A stretch of 35,440 nt of DNA from an uncultured Ignavibacteria bacterium. Lineage in GTDB: Bacteria > Bacteroidota > Ignavibacteria > Tepidaquicellales > Tepidaquicellaceae. Made by a program: the position numbers and the translations under genes. Under the pieces are notes generated by a model. That model had not been told where the DNA came from. It was given only the letters and a program-made list of their open reading frames with translations, and did no database searches. This document shows positions 1-8,428 of the stretch, piece by piece (within the stretch, counting starts at the first letter, position 1; each line of letters begins with the position of its first letter). The DNA lies in the NCBI GenBank assembly GCA_937924675.1, contig CALEVL010000279.1:1-35440 (forward strand), written 5' to 3'.

Positions 1-84
1 AATCAACAGAAAAAGAAACAATGGGATGTATGGCAGAATACCTTTTTCCATAATTTTACTTTTTCCTTTTTCAAAATTTTTAAC

Positions 85-126
85 AAAAAAAAAAAAAACC
101 GCCGCCATTATATAATGACAGGCGGC
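85..126 (-). terminator. Rho-independent terminator of the VOC gene
   Basis: GCCGCC at 101-106 pairs with GGCGGC at 121-126, and the CATTAT/ATAATG palindrome at 106-117 lies between them. On the minus strand the hairpin is followed by a long T run (A run 85-98 on plus). It lies just past the stop of the VOC gene. Bases 1-84 hold no gene that I can see. Confidence 0.85.
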
Positions 127-151
127 TTCTGAATATTTGCCTTATTATATC

Positions 152-526
152 TTATTTTTGGGAATGGAAAGCAACTCTGTTTCCTTCAGTATCCATGAAA
201 ATTGCAAAATAACCTATTTCATCTGTAATCAGAGTTTTCGGCATTACGATCTTTCCTCCTGCCGGTTCAACTCTTCCAAGCGCTGCAGAAAGATCCTCTC
301 CTGCATTGAGATAAACCAAAGTGCCTTTGTCTCCGGGCTCGTTTCCCGGTCCCTGCACAATAGCTCCGCCTACTCCTTTGTTGTCTTCACCCATCGGGAA
401 GAATCCCATCAGCTGATCACCCATTTGCATTTCATACAGATCCGAGCCGACTACTGCGGCGTAAAATTTCTTTGCTCTCTGAAAATCTGTTACCGGAATC
501 TCAAACCAATTTATTGCATTTGCCAT
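152..526 (-). CDS. VOC-family (glyoxalase/bleomycin-resistance fold) protein
   Basis: A 124-residue protein with the features of a single vicinal-oxygen-chelate domain: an opening INWFEIPVTD strand, an RAKKFYAAVVG helix, a central GAIVQG strand and a closing DTEGNRVAFHSQ strand. This is the usual length for the small VOC proteins often annotated as glyoxalase-like. No signal peptide is present, so it should be cytoplasmic. Metal ligands and substrate cannot be assigned with confidence, and the family covers isomerases, dioxygenases and drug-binding proteins. It is transcribed alone, with a strong terminator downstream and 123 bp separating it from the next gene upstream in transcription. Confidence 0.88.
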   Translation of the reverse strand: MANAINWFEIPVTDFQRAKKFYAAVVGSDLYEMQMGDQLMGFFPMGEDNKGVGGAIVQGPGNEPGDKGTLVYLNAGEDLSAALGRVEPAGGKIVMPKTLITDEIGYFAIFMDTEGNRVAFHSQK

Positions 527-649
527 TTTGTTCCTCTTTAAACTGTCAAGAAAAATTTTTGAGAATCGCAGGAATAGTTTCCTTAATGTGAAGTCACGAA
601 CGAGTTACTGTGTTAGGAAGACTCCCAAAGTTTCTTAATTCAACTCTGC

Positions 650-1693
650 CTATTTGAAAATGTGTTGCTCGCCTTCATTGAGAATAATTACCTTTTTGCT
701 GAGTGTATTCTCACTCTCTGTGCCCGAACCGGAAGAACCGGTGATTTCTGTGCTTATTAATTCCCTCAAGGCATGCACGGGTTCATCAGTATCGTTTCTG
801 TAAGTCAATGTTCCGTAATGAACCGGGATCATGTAGTCAGCTTTAATGTCTTCAAACATCTTAAGCGCACCGAAAGAAGTAACATGATTGTGGTTATCAA
901 CTTCCATGCAATCCTTGCAAGGACCAATAGGTATCAGAGCAAGGTCAATGTCAAATTTCTTGCCGATCTCTTTGAATGCCAATTCATCATAGACTGTATC
1001 TCCGGGATAAAAAACAGTATGTCCCTTATACTCAATAACAAAACCGGTACAGCCGGGCAGATGCCACAGGTAGCTGTCAAAACCGTATCTTCCGCCATAA
1101 TGTGACGTGAAAACGGAAGTTACCTTCATGCCATTGAACTCAACTGTTTCGCCAACATATCCCTGCTTCCTTGTGTTACCCGTTCCCAATCTTACAAATT
1201 CAAGGTTCGGATAATCCGGCAGAAAATCCTCAACTCCGTTTGGAAAAATCAGCCGAGCTCCTTTAAATTTTTCTAGGTCATTAATTTCGTCAACCGTGTT
1301 TATGCTGAGATGATCCATATGAGCATGCGAGACAAGAATTGCGTCAAGTCGCGGGATATTCTTCAGTTCAACGCCCGGTTCGGTTGCTCTCAGCATCAGA
1401 CCACCGATAACTTCATTGAAAACCGGATCTATCAGAAGAACTTTATCTTCTATCTGAAGAAGAACGGATGAGTGACCGATCCATAATGCGGAAAGCCTTA
1501 CATCTTCCCTGATCGGATTCTTTATCTTGTTTTCAATCTTTTTCGGTTCGTCAAATAATACTCTGCCGGTATTTTCATACGTCATTCTCAGCGCAAAGCA
1601 TGAGGAAAGAATCACAGGCATGAGCATAAAAATTACAAGTGTGCTCAGTTGTCTGAAAATTTCCTGTCTGTTACGGGTGTTTCGTTTTGTCAT
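650..1693 (-). CDS. MBL-fold metal-dependent hydrolase, lipoprotein (NAPE-PLD/UlaG-like)
   Basis: A 347-residue metallo-beta-lactamase-fold hydrolase. The metal-binding set is visible: HAHMDH at residues 123-128, His198 in TSHYGG, Asp232 in YPGDTVYDE and His292 in PVHYGT. This pattern matches the L-ascorbate-6-P lactonase / N-acyl-PE phospholipase D branch, which acts on phosphoesters or lactones. The N-terminus is a hydrophobic signal ending in LSSC (Cys32), a plausible lipobox, so it is probably a lipid-anchored envelope protein. It starts 5 bp after the stop of the small barrel-like gene upstream and is probably co-transcribed with it. The substrate is unknown; a role in envelope phospholipid turnover is only an inference. 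Confidence 0.87.
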   Translation of the reverse strand: MTKRNTRNRQEIFRQLSTLVIFMLMPVILSSCFALRMTYENTGRVLFDEPKKIENKIKNPIREDVRLSALWIGHSSVLLQIEDKVLLIDPVFNEVIGGLMLRATEPGVELKNIPRLDAILVSHAHMDHLSINTVDEINDLEKFKGARLIFPNGVEDFLPDYPNLEFVRLGTGNTRKQGYVGETVEFNGMKVTSVFTSHYGGRYGFDSYLWHLPGCTGFVIEYKGHTVFYPGDTVYDELAFKEIGKKFDIDLALIPIGPCKDCMEVDNHNHVTSFGALKMFEDIKADYMIPVHYGTLTYRNDTDEPVHALRELISTEITGSSGSGTESENTLSKKVIILNEGEQHIFK

Positions 1694-1698
1694 TCGTT

Positions 1699-2340
1699 TT
1701 AGTAATACTTAAAATTCAAACTGATACTGTATCTCGATCGTTCATTAAAATTGTAACTTCCCTGCAATCCGAAAATACCATACAATATATACAAGCCGCC
1801 TTCGATCCCGTAGTACTCTTCGTCAGAGCCACTGCCGGAATTTCTGTAGTTCCATTTCGCGCCAATCGATCCCGCCAAATGCTCACCGTATTGCTTGATT
1901 GGAAATGTATATCTGAGGCCTGTACCGACCCCAAAATTATCATACCCGGCATAATCAAATCCGGCTGTTGATACTTCCGGCTGAACAAACAGTTCAACGG
2001 ATCCGGTAAGTCTTCTTACCGGATTAACCATAAAGAATTGGACCGGCGAAACAAATTTGTTCGCATGAAATGAATAATTAACTGGAACGATATTCCATCT
2101 CAAGCCAAAACTGAGTCTTCCGTCAATTTCATTCGCATCGTGATTATACACAGGAGAGGGAACTGCCTGAAGCAGAGTCCAGGAAAGATATTTCATGAAT
2201 GGCCTCTCTTCATCTTTGCCTTTCCCATCCTTATGCTGAGCAAATGAGCCTGAAACAGACAATAGGACAATCAGGAAGATGAGAACCTTTCTGCAAATCA
2301 TACCCTTCGAAAGGAACATTTTGCCAAATCTTTGATACAT
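1699..2340 (-). CDS. Small outer-membrane beta-barrel-like protein, hypothetical
   Basis: A 213-residue exported protein that I cannot assign to a named family. A better start than the first ATG is probably Met14 (position 2301), because MICRKVLIFLIVLLSVSG followed by SFAQ is a clean signal peptide, while the extra 13 residues are polar. The mature part consists of alternating short amphipathic strands (RLSFGLRWNIVPVNYSF, GVGTGLRYTFPI, GSIGAKWNYR, YSISLNFKYY) and ends in aromatic residues, as outer-membrane barrels do. About eight strands seem possible. It immediately precedes the MBL-fold lipoprotein gene (5-bp gap), so the two may act together in the envelope. Confidence 0.75.
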   Translation of the reverse strand: MYQRFGKMFLSKGMICRKVLIFLIVLLSVSGSFAQHKDGKGKDEERPFMKYLSWTLLQAVPSPVYNHDANEIDGRLSFGLRWNIVPVNYSFHANKFVSPVQFFMVNPVRRLTGSVELFVQPEVSTAGFDYAGYDNFGVGTGLRYTFPIKQYGEHLAGSIGAKWNYRNSGSGSDEEYYGIEGGLYILYGIFGLQGSYNFNERSRYSISLNFKYY

Positions 2341-2448
2341 TTATATTAACTAATCCTGCTTTTAATTACCATTCAATGAATGTGTCACTACTGTTGACAT
2401 GTTTCTTCAATTTATTAAATGATTCTGCTCTCAAGTTGTCATTCATTC

Positions 2449-4590
2449 TCACTCAGTTACCGATACATCTATTAACTCGTCACCAACCATTATTTTTTCA
2501 ACTACATCCATGCCTTCAGTCACTCTTCCGAATATTGTATATCTGCCGTCAAGATGAGGTGTGGCAGAATGTGTAATGAAGAACTGACTTCCTTCGGTAT
2601 CCTTTCCGGAAGATGCCATTCCGAGAGTTCCTTCTTCATATGTCAAAGGGCTGTTTTCACTTCTCTGACTGTATTCCGGTCCTCCGTATCCGGTGCTTGT
2701 GGGATCGCCTCCCTGAATTACGAAATTTGGCAAAACGCGGTGAAATTTTGTGGAATCAAAAAAATCTTTTTGGGCAAGCTTTATGAAACTTTGTACTGTA
2801 AACGGCGCAAAGTCTGTAAAAAGTTCTAGTCTTATTTCTCCCTTAGAAGTTCTTAATGTGGCCTTCAGAGGTCTTGAAAAAGATTCAATGAAGCTCCAGT
2901 CAAAATCATACTTGTTCTGCGCCTTTACTACCGGCTTCTCACCTGTGAGAGATTCTATTGCATCCGAAGATGCCTTGGCAAGGTCATAATTTTCCGAATC
3001 TACTAATGGACTTAGAACAGGAATAATAGTCTTGTCACCCAGATTCTTGAAAGCATCAATGAAGATAAGCTGGATCAGCAGATCTTCAGGATATTTCAGA
3101 TCATTGAAATCAAACTTCATTACGGAAGCAATTTCACTTCTGTCGTTTATATATATAGAGTCCTGCAATGCCTCAAGTGAAACAGATGTAATTAGCGGAT
3201 CTTTTGATCCCGCAAATTCAAGAAAAATGAGACGGCTGGTCAGTTGATTCTTAATATCAAGTTTATTGTCCAGCGAAGATATCATTTCAACAAAGCCCCT
3301 GTAAAGCTCAGCCAATTCATAACTGCCAATCATTCTTCCGTCACTGTTCGGATTAAGTTCGTTGTATCTTGTTACTTCCCTCGTCACAGTATCTCTTACT
3401 TCTTTGAAGATAAGAGCATTGTCAAAATTTCCGAATGCTCTAAGCACATCTGCCTTTACTTTGTAATCACTCGTTGAAGAGAACAATCTGAACAGATCAT
3501 TCTTTGAATCATCCTTCTTCAAACCCGAATATGATATTGCCGCTGCTCCGGTTTGCCTTCCGGAATACTTCGTATGCTGATTCATAACTTCGAGCAATAG
3601 CCGACTGCCTTCATCTTTCCATTTTCTGCTTTTTTCAGAATCAATCCCGGAGTAAAATCCCGTTGCAATGCTTATAGCATTCAGCGATACATTTTCATTC
3701 TTATCATTTACAGCTTCGCTAAAGATTGTGTTAAGTTGCTTACTCATATCGAGAAGTGAATCCGCATCATAATTTGTGAGCATGTTTAGCATGTTCACTC
3801 TAACGCGCCAATCATCTTCAGAAAGAAAAGACTCAAGCGTGTACATGAGCAGTCCCTTATCCGCAAGCTTTCCCAGAGCGGCAAATCCCCACATCCTTGT
3901 CTGCGCATCTTCTGACTCTGCGAGCGAATATACTTCACGCTGAGCATTTGACAGCAGAGTCTTATCACTTGCCCTCCAAAATGCAAATGCGGTGTTGCGG
4001 AGTGTTTGCTGATCTGTTGAATTGTTTGCCAAATATTTCAGCGCATCAATGGCTGCCAGGCTTTTTAACCTTCTCAGTCCGAAGCGGGCAATTGACATGG
4101 CTGCAGCTCGTGTAATCCCGGTATCCTGAGAATTTGAATGCGATAAAACACTGATCAGATCTGTTGAATCCCCTATTCTTCCAAGTGCATCAATAAAATA
4201 TTTTTTAGAACTCTCTGCAAAATTCGATTTGTCTTCCATCACAAGCCTCAAGAATTTCTTACTTTCATCACACGGTATTTGTCCAAGTGCAAACGCCGCT
4301 GCCCGCATATCTTCTTCGTTAGGATAATCACTGAAAGGACCTGCAAGAAGAAAATTTAGTTTGGAGACTGAGTTTGAATCTCCGATATTTCCAAGAGCAT
4401 ATATAGCTCTTAATCTGATTTCCGGATCGGTACTAAGAAGATATTTCCCGAGCTCATCATTTTCACCAAATGTTCTCTTATCCTGAAGTTCCAGAACTTT
4501 TTTTTCATCAGGAGAAAAATTCTGAGCCTGAATATCAATGACTGAAATTGACGAAGCGGAAATCAGAAAGCAGAAGAAGATCTTTAGCAT
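2449..4590 (-). CDS. HEAT-repeat protein fused to a C-terminal cyclophilin peptidyl-prolyl isomerase
   Basis: A 713-residue protein with two parts. Residues 1-22 look like a signal peptide (MLKIFFCFLISASS...). Residues about 30-560 are helical HEAT-like repeats, seen as recurring motifs such as RLRAIYALGNIGD, AAAFALGQIP, YFIDALGRIGD and WGFAALGKLAD. Residues about 571-713 form a cyclophilin domain: FHRVLPNFVIQGGDP contains the catalytic Arg-Phe region, and SQFFITHSATPHLDGRYTIF matches the cyclophilin core. It should catalyse proline cis-trans isomerisation in the periplasm, with the solenoid providing protein contacts. It lies 28 bp after the barrel-like gene and is probably in an operon with it. 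Confidence 0.92.
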   Translation of the reverse strand: MLKIFFCFLISASSISVIDIQAQNFSPDEKKVLELQDKRTFGENDELGKYLLSTDPEIRLRAIYALGNIGDSNSVSKLNFLLAGPFSDYPNEEDMRAAAFALGQIPCDESKKFLRLVMEDKSNFAESSKKYFIDALGRIGDSTDLISVLSHSNSQDTGITRAAAMSIARFGLRRLKSLAAIDALKYLANNSTDQQTLRNTAFAFWRASDKTLLSNAQREVYSLAESEDAQTRMWGFAALGKLADKGLLMYTLESFLSEDDWRVRVNMLNMLTNYDADSLLDMSKQLNTIFSEAVNDKNENVSLNAISIATGFYSGIDSEKSRKWKDEGSRLLLEVMNQHTKYSGRQTGAAAISYSGLKKDDSKNDLFRLFSSTSDYKVKADVLRAFGNFDNALIFKEVRDTVTREVTRYNELNPNSDGRMIGSYELAELYRGFVEMISSLDNKLDIKNQLTSRLIFLEFAGSKDPLITSVSLEALQDSIYINDRSEIASVMKFDFNDLKYPEDLLIQLIFIDAFKNLGDKTIIPVLSPLVDSENYDLAKASSDAIESLTGEKPVVKAQNKYDFDWSFIESFSRPLKATLRTSKGEIRLELFTDFAPFTVQSFIKLAQKDFFDSTKFHRVLPNFVIQGGDPTSTGYGGPEYSQRSENSPLTYEEGTLGMASSGKDTEGSQFFITHSATPHLDGRYTIFGRVTEGMDVVEKIMVGDELIDVSVTE

Positions 4591-4618
4591 TGTGAACAGT
4601 GAAAGTTGAATTTTTAGG

Positions 4619-5542
4619 TTAGAGTTTAAGTCCGAGTCCCAATGTGAAAGTCTTTACGGCTTGTTTCAAGTCAGAACCTTTTTGTTGAAATCTTGCATTG
4701 AGTGATGATCTTTCTTTTTCATCAAAATAGATGGTTGCAGTTGCGCCGTATTCATAACGAAGCTCGTTCAGATCACCGAATACTTTTTCACCAAGACCTG
4801 ACATTACAAACTGGAAGTACCATTTCCTTAATGCAATATCTGCAGAAAGTGCTCCGAAGTATGCAGTAACATTTTTCTCTTCTCCGTCAAAATCTGTTTC
4901 TTTGAGTTTTACAGAAGCGTTAGGATTAAGTCCGAACAGCCACTTGCCGTCTATGCTTTCTTCGGAAAATTTTTTCTTTGTATAATCAACAATCGGAATG
5001 AAGAAATTTCTGAATTCAGGTTCAAAGGTCAGAGCTATTCTGTATATGTTCAGATCATTGTAGAAGTCTCTGGTATAGAATATGTCAGGATGCAGTTTAA
5101 TTTTTTCGTTGTTTCCGTTCACAATGAAATAGCTTGTGCTTAATCCGGTAGTCAGCAATTCATTCCTGTCCTTGGCGGTTGAGCCGGAGAAATCAGTCTG
5201 AACAAACGGTTTGACATAACCGCGGTCAAACTTGAATCCCAGATATGTCACAGCAAGATCTATTGTAACAGTAGCATTTGAATTCTCAGATTTCTTATAG
5301 GAAAGCAAAGCAGGATTCTTTGCCTGGCTTTCTATCTCAAACGATCGCCGGATCTCGAGTATCTTCTGAACCTTGTCCAAAAATGTTGTATCATTCTTGC
5401 TTTGTGACACCGATTCACGAAAGCACAAGCTTAGAAGAATCATTGCCAGAAATGAAGCGGATCTTGGACTATCCATGAGCCGGATTGAATGATAAGTAAC
5501 GCAGACTATTCTCATCATGCATTTAAGGAGACTCATGAACAT
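4619..5542 (-). CDS. Exported barrel-like protein of unknown function
   Basis: Up to 307 residues. The first ATG lies 1 base after the stop of the deoxyribonucleotidase gene, so translational coupling is possible. A signal-like segment (SASFLAMILLSLCFRESVSQ) follows Met23, so a start at 5476 gives a more typical signal peptide; 5515 is another option. After a short helical segment (DKVQKILEIRRSFEIESQ) the rest is rich in amphipathic strands (VTIDLAVTYLGFKFDRGYVKPFVQ, YGATATIYFDEK) and ends in FTLGLGLKL, like an outer-membrane beta barrel. I do not recognise a family. The neighbouring gene is the periplasmic HEAT-cyclophilin, which could be a folding helper for it; that is inference only. Confidence 0.72.
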   Translation of the reverse strand: MFMSLLKCMMRIVCVTYHSIRLMDSPRSASFLAMILLSLCFRESVSQSKNDTTFLDKVQKILEIRRSFEIESQAKNPALLSYKKSENSNATVTIDLAVTYLGFKFDRGYVKPFVQTDFSGSTAKDRNELLTTGLSTSYFIVNGNNEKIKLHPDIFYTRDFYNDLNIYRIALTFEPEFRNFFIPIVDYTKKKFSEESIDGKWLFGLNPNASVKLKETDFDGEEKNVTAYFGALSADIALRKWYFQFVMSGLGEKVFGDLNELRYEYGATATIYFDEKERSSLNARFQQKGSDLKQAVKTFTLGLGLKL

Positions 5543-5543
5543 G

Positions 5544-6086
5544 TCAAAGATTCAGGACTGATTTCCAGTTACTCCATGTAAGTCTTCTTTGTGAAGTAAT
5601 ATGTCTGTTATATGGTTGATCATAGAATACATGTTCCCAATCGGGAGCAAAGCTTCCTTCAATTTCAGGCTTATCATCTATTAGAATGTCCGCCTTCACA
5701 ACCGTCTTGTCCCTTGTGAGGATTATATTGTTCACCCAGTCTGTTCCGAGATGTTCATAGACCCAGTGATATTTTTCGAGAACACAGTTCTCGTATTTGG
5801 GAAGCATTGGGCTTGTACAGAGGAACACAGTATTTGCAGATGCCTTGATTTCTTTCAAAGCTTCAAGTGCGCCGGGAATTGGCGGAAGATTCTGATAGAA
5901 GCCGGGCGCATGATATATGTCGCTGATGTGATTGCGAAATTCTTTTGGATACTGCTCCCGAACATAGAACCCTTTTCTTTCTTCAAGCGGAATGAACGGC
6001 TTATCCGGATGAAGCTCTTTCCATCTTCTCAGGAAATCTCCTTCAAAATCGGCGATCACGCCGTCCATATCAATTAGTATTCTCAT
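5544..6086 (-). CDS. 5'(3')-deoxyribonucleotidase family HAD phosphatase (NT5C-like)
   Basis: A 180-residue HAD-fold hydrolase. Motif I is ILIDMDGVIADF with Asp6 as nucleophile and Asp8 as acid/base. Motif II is FLCTSPM, Lys lies in TRDKTVVKAD, and motif IV is DILIDDKPEI. This arrangement and the length fit the NT5C family, which dephosphorylates (deoxy)nucleoside monophosphates, although some bacterial members have other phosphate substrates. It has no signal peptide, so it should be cytoplasmic. It is the first gene of a minus-strand run that continues into exported proteins, and is divergent from nrfHA across a 151-bp region. Confidence 0.88.
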   Translation of the reverse strand: MRILIDMDGVIADFEGDFLRRWKELHPDKPFIPLEERKGFYVREQYPKEFRNHISDIYHAPGFYQNLPPIPGALEALKEIKASANTVFLCTSPMLPKYENCVLEKYHWVYEHLGTDWVNNIILTRDKTVVKADILIDDKPEIEGSFAPDWEHVFYDQPYNRHITSQRRLTWSNWKSVLNL

Positions 6087-6184
6087 AGTTGTTTTGGTTG
6101 TTGCAAAGATATTGATTTGGTTTAACGGAAAAAATACGGATGGCGGAGCGATATTTCTTTAGTGGTTTTAATTTTTTATAGTGA

Positions 6185-6198
6185 TTGACATAAGTCAA
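6185..6198. promoter_or_regulatory. Crp/Fnr-type palindromic operator upstream of nrfHA
   Basis: TTGACATAAGTCAA is a perfect inverted repeat, TTGAC-N4-GTCAA. This is the architecture of binding sites of Crp/Fnr-superfamily regulators (FNR TTGAT-N4-ATCAA; DNR/HcpR-like variants). Its centre is 46-47 bases upstream of the nrfH ATG, so it would lie near -40 of a promoter with a very short leader. Nitrite reductase operons are commonly controlled by such oxygen- or NO-responsive activators. The regulator gene is not in this window. Confidence 0.72.
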
Positions 6199-6217
6199 CG
6201 ACTATCTGCCTAAAAGT

Positions 6218-6228
6218 TACTATTTTTG
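6218..6228 (+). promoter_or_regulatory. Possible -10 region of the nrfHA promoter
   Basis: TACTATTTTTG holds both a TACTAT hexamer and the TA-N2-TTTG pattern described for the -7 element of Bacteroidota promoters. Either would put the start of transcription around 6230-6235 and the palindrome at 6185-6198 near -40, the usual activator position. No clear -33/-35 element is present, as expected for an activator-dependent promoter. The 5' leader would be only a few bases long. Confidence 0.4.
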
Positions 6229-6237
6229 TACAACACC

Positions 6238-6825
6238 ATGTTTGACAAACTAGATAAATTCATTGACAAGACAGCACCTCCGGGAAGATGGAAGGTGCCT
6301 GTTATTGTAGTCAGCGGGATACTCACAGGACTTGTTTTGCTGATTCTCTACATCGGTAATGCAACTTCATATCTTTCTGATGAACCTGAAACTTGCATAA
6401 ACTGCCATGTCATGTATCCGCAGTATACATCTTGGCAGCATAGTTCACATGGAAGGTTTGCTACATGCAATGACTGCCATGTACCGCAGACAAATCCGAT
6501 TGACAAGTATCTCTTCAAGGCTTCTGACGGACTGAGACATTCAACTATGTTTACACTGAGATTGGAACCTCAGGTTATCAGAATAAAGGATGCAGGAGCT
6601 GAAGTAGTTCAGAAAAACTGTATGAGATGCCACGAGAAAATGATAGACCATACATCATTGATTCGCAACGAGGACGGAAGCGATAAAAAATGCTGGACAT
6701 GCCATGAAGAAACTCCACACGGAACGGTCAGCAGTCTTTCATCATTTCCAAACTCACGGGTTCCATTGCTGAACCCGGTTGTACCTGACTGGATAAAAGA
6801 AAACTATATAAAGAAAATTAAATGA
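6238..6825 (+). CDS. nrfH: Cytochrome c nitrite reductase small subunit NrfH (tetraheme quinol dehydrogenase)
   Basis: A 195-residue NapC/NirT-family protein from the ATG at 6238; an upstream in-frame TTG at 6226 adds only four residues and is unlikely to be used. One N-terminal transmembrane anchor (about residues 19-40) is followed by four CxxCH heme-attachment motifs at about residues 53, 77, 128 and 152. CHVMYP includes the Met used as heme-1 ligand in NrfH proteins. It takes electrons from the quinol pool and passes them to NrfA at the outer face of the inner membrane. Its TGA stop overlaps the nrfA ATG (ATGA), so the subunits are translationally coupled. Confidence 0.96.
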   Translation: MFDKLDKFIDKTAPPGRWKVPVIVVSGILTGLVLLILYIGNATSYLSDEPETCINCHVMYPQYTSWQHSSHGRFATCNDCHVPQTNPIDKYLFKASDGLRHSTMFTLRLEPQVIRIKDAGAEVVQKNCMRCHEKMIDHTSLIRNEDGSDKKCWTCHEETPHGTVSSLSSFPNSRVPLLNPVVPDWIKENYIKKIK

Positions 6826-8309
6826 AAAGCATAAGACAAGTTGTAGCCGAAAAACCATGGGTTGGATGGATACTTTACGGGGTGACCATCCTCTTGGTGT
6901 TCCTGCTCGGACTGCTTGGCAGTTCGATCATTGAGAGAAGATCCGAGGCCAACAACATTTTTCAGAATGTAAAACCCATTGCAGAATGGGAGCCGCGCAA
7001 TGAAGTGTGGGGTGAGAACTATCCGAGAGAATATGAATCTTACATATCAACTCTCGATACAACCTTTGCAAGCAGTCATGGCGGCGGCAAGAAGATTGAC
7101 ATGCTCGAGAGATATCCGGGACTAGTTGTATTGTGGGCAGGCTATGCATTCTCACGCGATTACAATCAGGGGCGCGGGCATTATTATGCAATCAATGACA
7201 TCAGAAATACTCTGAGAACCGGAGTGCCGCAGCCCGCAACATGTTACACCTGCAAAAGCACAGATGTTCCGCGACTAATTGCAAAAATGGGAGCGGCGGA
7301 ATTTTACAAGAAGCCGTTCAACGAACTCGGCTCTGAAGTTGTCAATCCTATCGGCTGTCAGGATTGTCATGACCCTAAGACAATGAATTTGCGTATCACG
7401 CGTCCGGCGCTTGCTGAAGCATTTCAGAGGAGAGGTGAAGATATCACTAAATCGACACATCAGGAAATGCGCTCACTTGTTTGCGCTCAATGCCATGTTG
7501 AATATTACTTCAAAGGCAAAGAAGAAAAGTATCTTACATTTCCATGGGATGACGGTTTTACTGTTGAACAAATGGAGACTTACTATGACAGCATAAAGCA
7601 TGTTGACTTTGTTCACACTCTGAGCAAGACTCCGATTCTCAAGGCACAGCATCCTGATTATGAATTATTCAAAATGGGAATTCATGCCGAGAGAGGACTT
7701 TCTTGCGCCGATTGTCACATGCCATACAAATCAGAAGGTGGAGTAAAGTTTACGAATCACAAGATACAGAGTCCTTTGAACAACATTTCCGGCTCATGCC
7801 AGGTATGCCACAGAGAATCGGAAGATGCCCTGAAGAAAAATGTCTATGACAGGCAGGAGAAAGTTTTGCAGTTGTCAAACATTGCCATTAACTCTCTTGT
7901 TAAAGCACACATTGAGGCAAAAGCAGCATGGGATGCGGGCGCAACTGAAGCAGAAATGAAACCTGTGCTTGATCTTATCCGGGCTTCGCAGTGGAGATGG
8001 GATTTTGTCGGTGCTAGTCACGGAGGAAGTTTTCACGCTCCGCTTGAGTGTGCGAGAATTCTCGGCAATTCAATAGAGAGGTCAGAGCAGGCAAGAGTGT
8101 TACTCTCCGAAATTCTTACAAAGAAGAATGTGCCGCTTCCAATTCAGTATCCTGATGTTTCATCAAAGGACAAAGCACAGAAGTTCATCGGACTTGATAT
8201 GGACAAATTCAATGCGGACAAGAAAGTATTTCTTGAAACAGTTACTCCTGAGTGGGATAAGGCATCAGAGCAAAGACAGGAAAAGATGAATATGGAATAC
8301 AGGAAATGA
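6822..8309 (+). CDS. nrfA: Ammonia-forming cytochrome c nitrite reductase NrfA
   Basis: A 495-residue pentaheme enzyme that reduces nitrite to ammonium with six electrons. The catalytic heme has the diagnostic CxxCK motif (CYTCK, residues 141-145). The other four are CxxCH: CQDCH 179, CAQCH 221, CADCH 295 and CQVCH 326. Glu227-Tyr228 after the third motif and Lys274/Gln276 in KAQHPD fit the calcium-site ligands of NrfA, and His277 fits the active-site His. The N-terminus has an uncleaved-looking hydrophobic segment (residues about 15-36), which may anchor it to the membrane next to NrfH. The length is normal. With nrfH it gives respiratory dissimilatory nitrite ammonification or nitrite detoxification. 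A terminator follows. Confidence 0.97.
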   Translation: MKSIRQVVAEKPWVGWILYGVTILLVFLLGLLGSSIIERRSEANNIFQNVKPIAEWEPRNEVWGENYPREYESYISTLDTTFASSHGGGKKIDMLERYPGLVVLWAGYAFSRDYNQGRGHYYAINDIRNTLRTGVPQPATCYTCKSTDVPRLIAKMGAAEFYKKPFNELGSEVVNPIGCQDCHDPKTMNLRITRPALAEAFQRRGEDITKSTHQEMRSLVCAQCHVEYYFKGKEEKYLTFPWDDGFTVEQMETYYDSIKHVDFVHTLSKTPILKAQHPDYELFKMGIHAERGLSCADCHMPYKSEGGVKFTNHKIQSPLNNISGSCQVCHRESEDALKKNVYDRQEKVLQLSNIAINSLVKAHIEAKAAWDAGATEAEMKPVLDLIRASQWRWDFVGASHGGSFHAPLECARILGNSIERSEQARVLLSEILTKKNVPLPIQYPDVSSKDKAQKFIGLDMDKFNADKKVFLETVTPEWDKASEQRQEKMNMEYRK

Positions 8310-8330
8310 GATTGTACAAAAGATTTGCTA

Positions 8331-8364
8331 AACCCCGAAGCTTGTTGAGCTCCGGGGTTTTTAT
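8331..8364 (+). terminator. Rho-independent terminator of nrfHA
   Basis: AACCCCG at 8331-8337 plus AGCT at 8339-8342 pair with AGCT and CGGGGTT ending at 8358, with one A/C mismatch and a TGTTG loop. A short T run follows. It lies 21 bp past the nrfA stop. Confidence 0.87.
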
Positions 8365-8428
8365 ATGCAACAATTAATTCTACGCTCTTAATTCTTAAAG
8401 AACAACCATAAGAAATACTAAATTTACA

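Noticed and set aside
137..541. Plus-strand open frame over the VOC gene
   Set aside because: It is antisense to a clear VOC-family protein and its own protein has no domain-like pattern.
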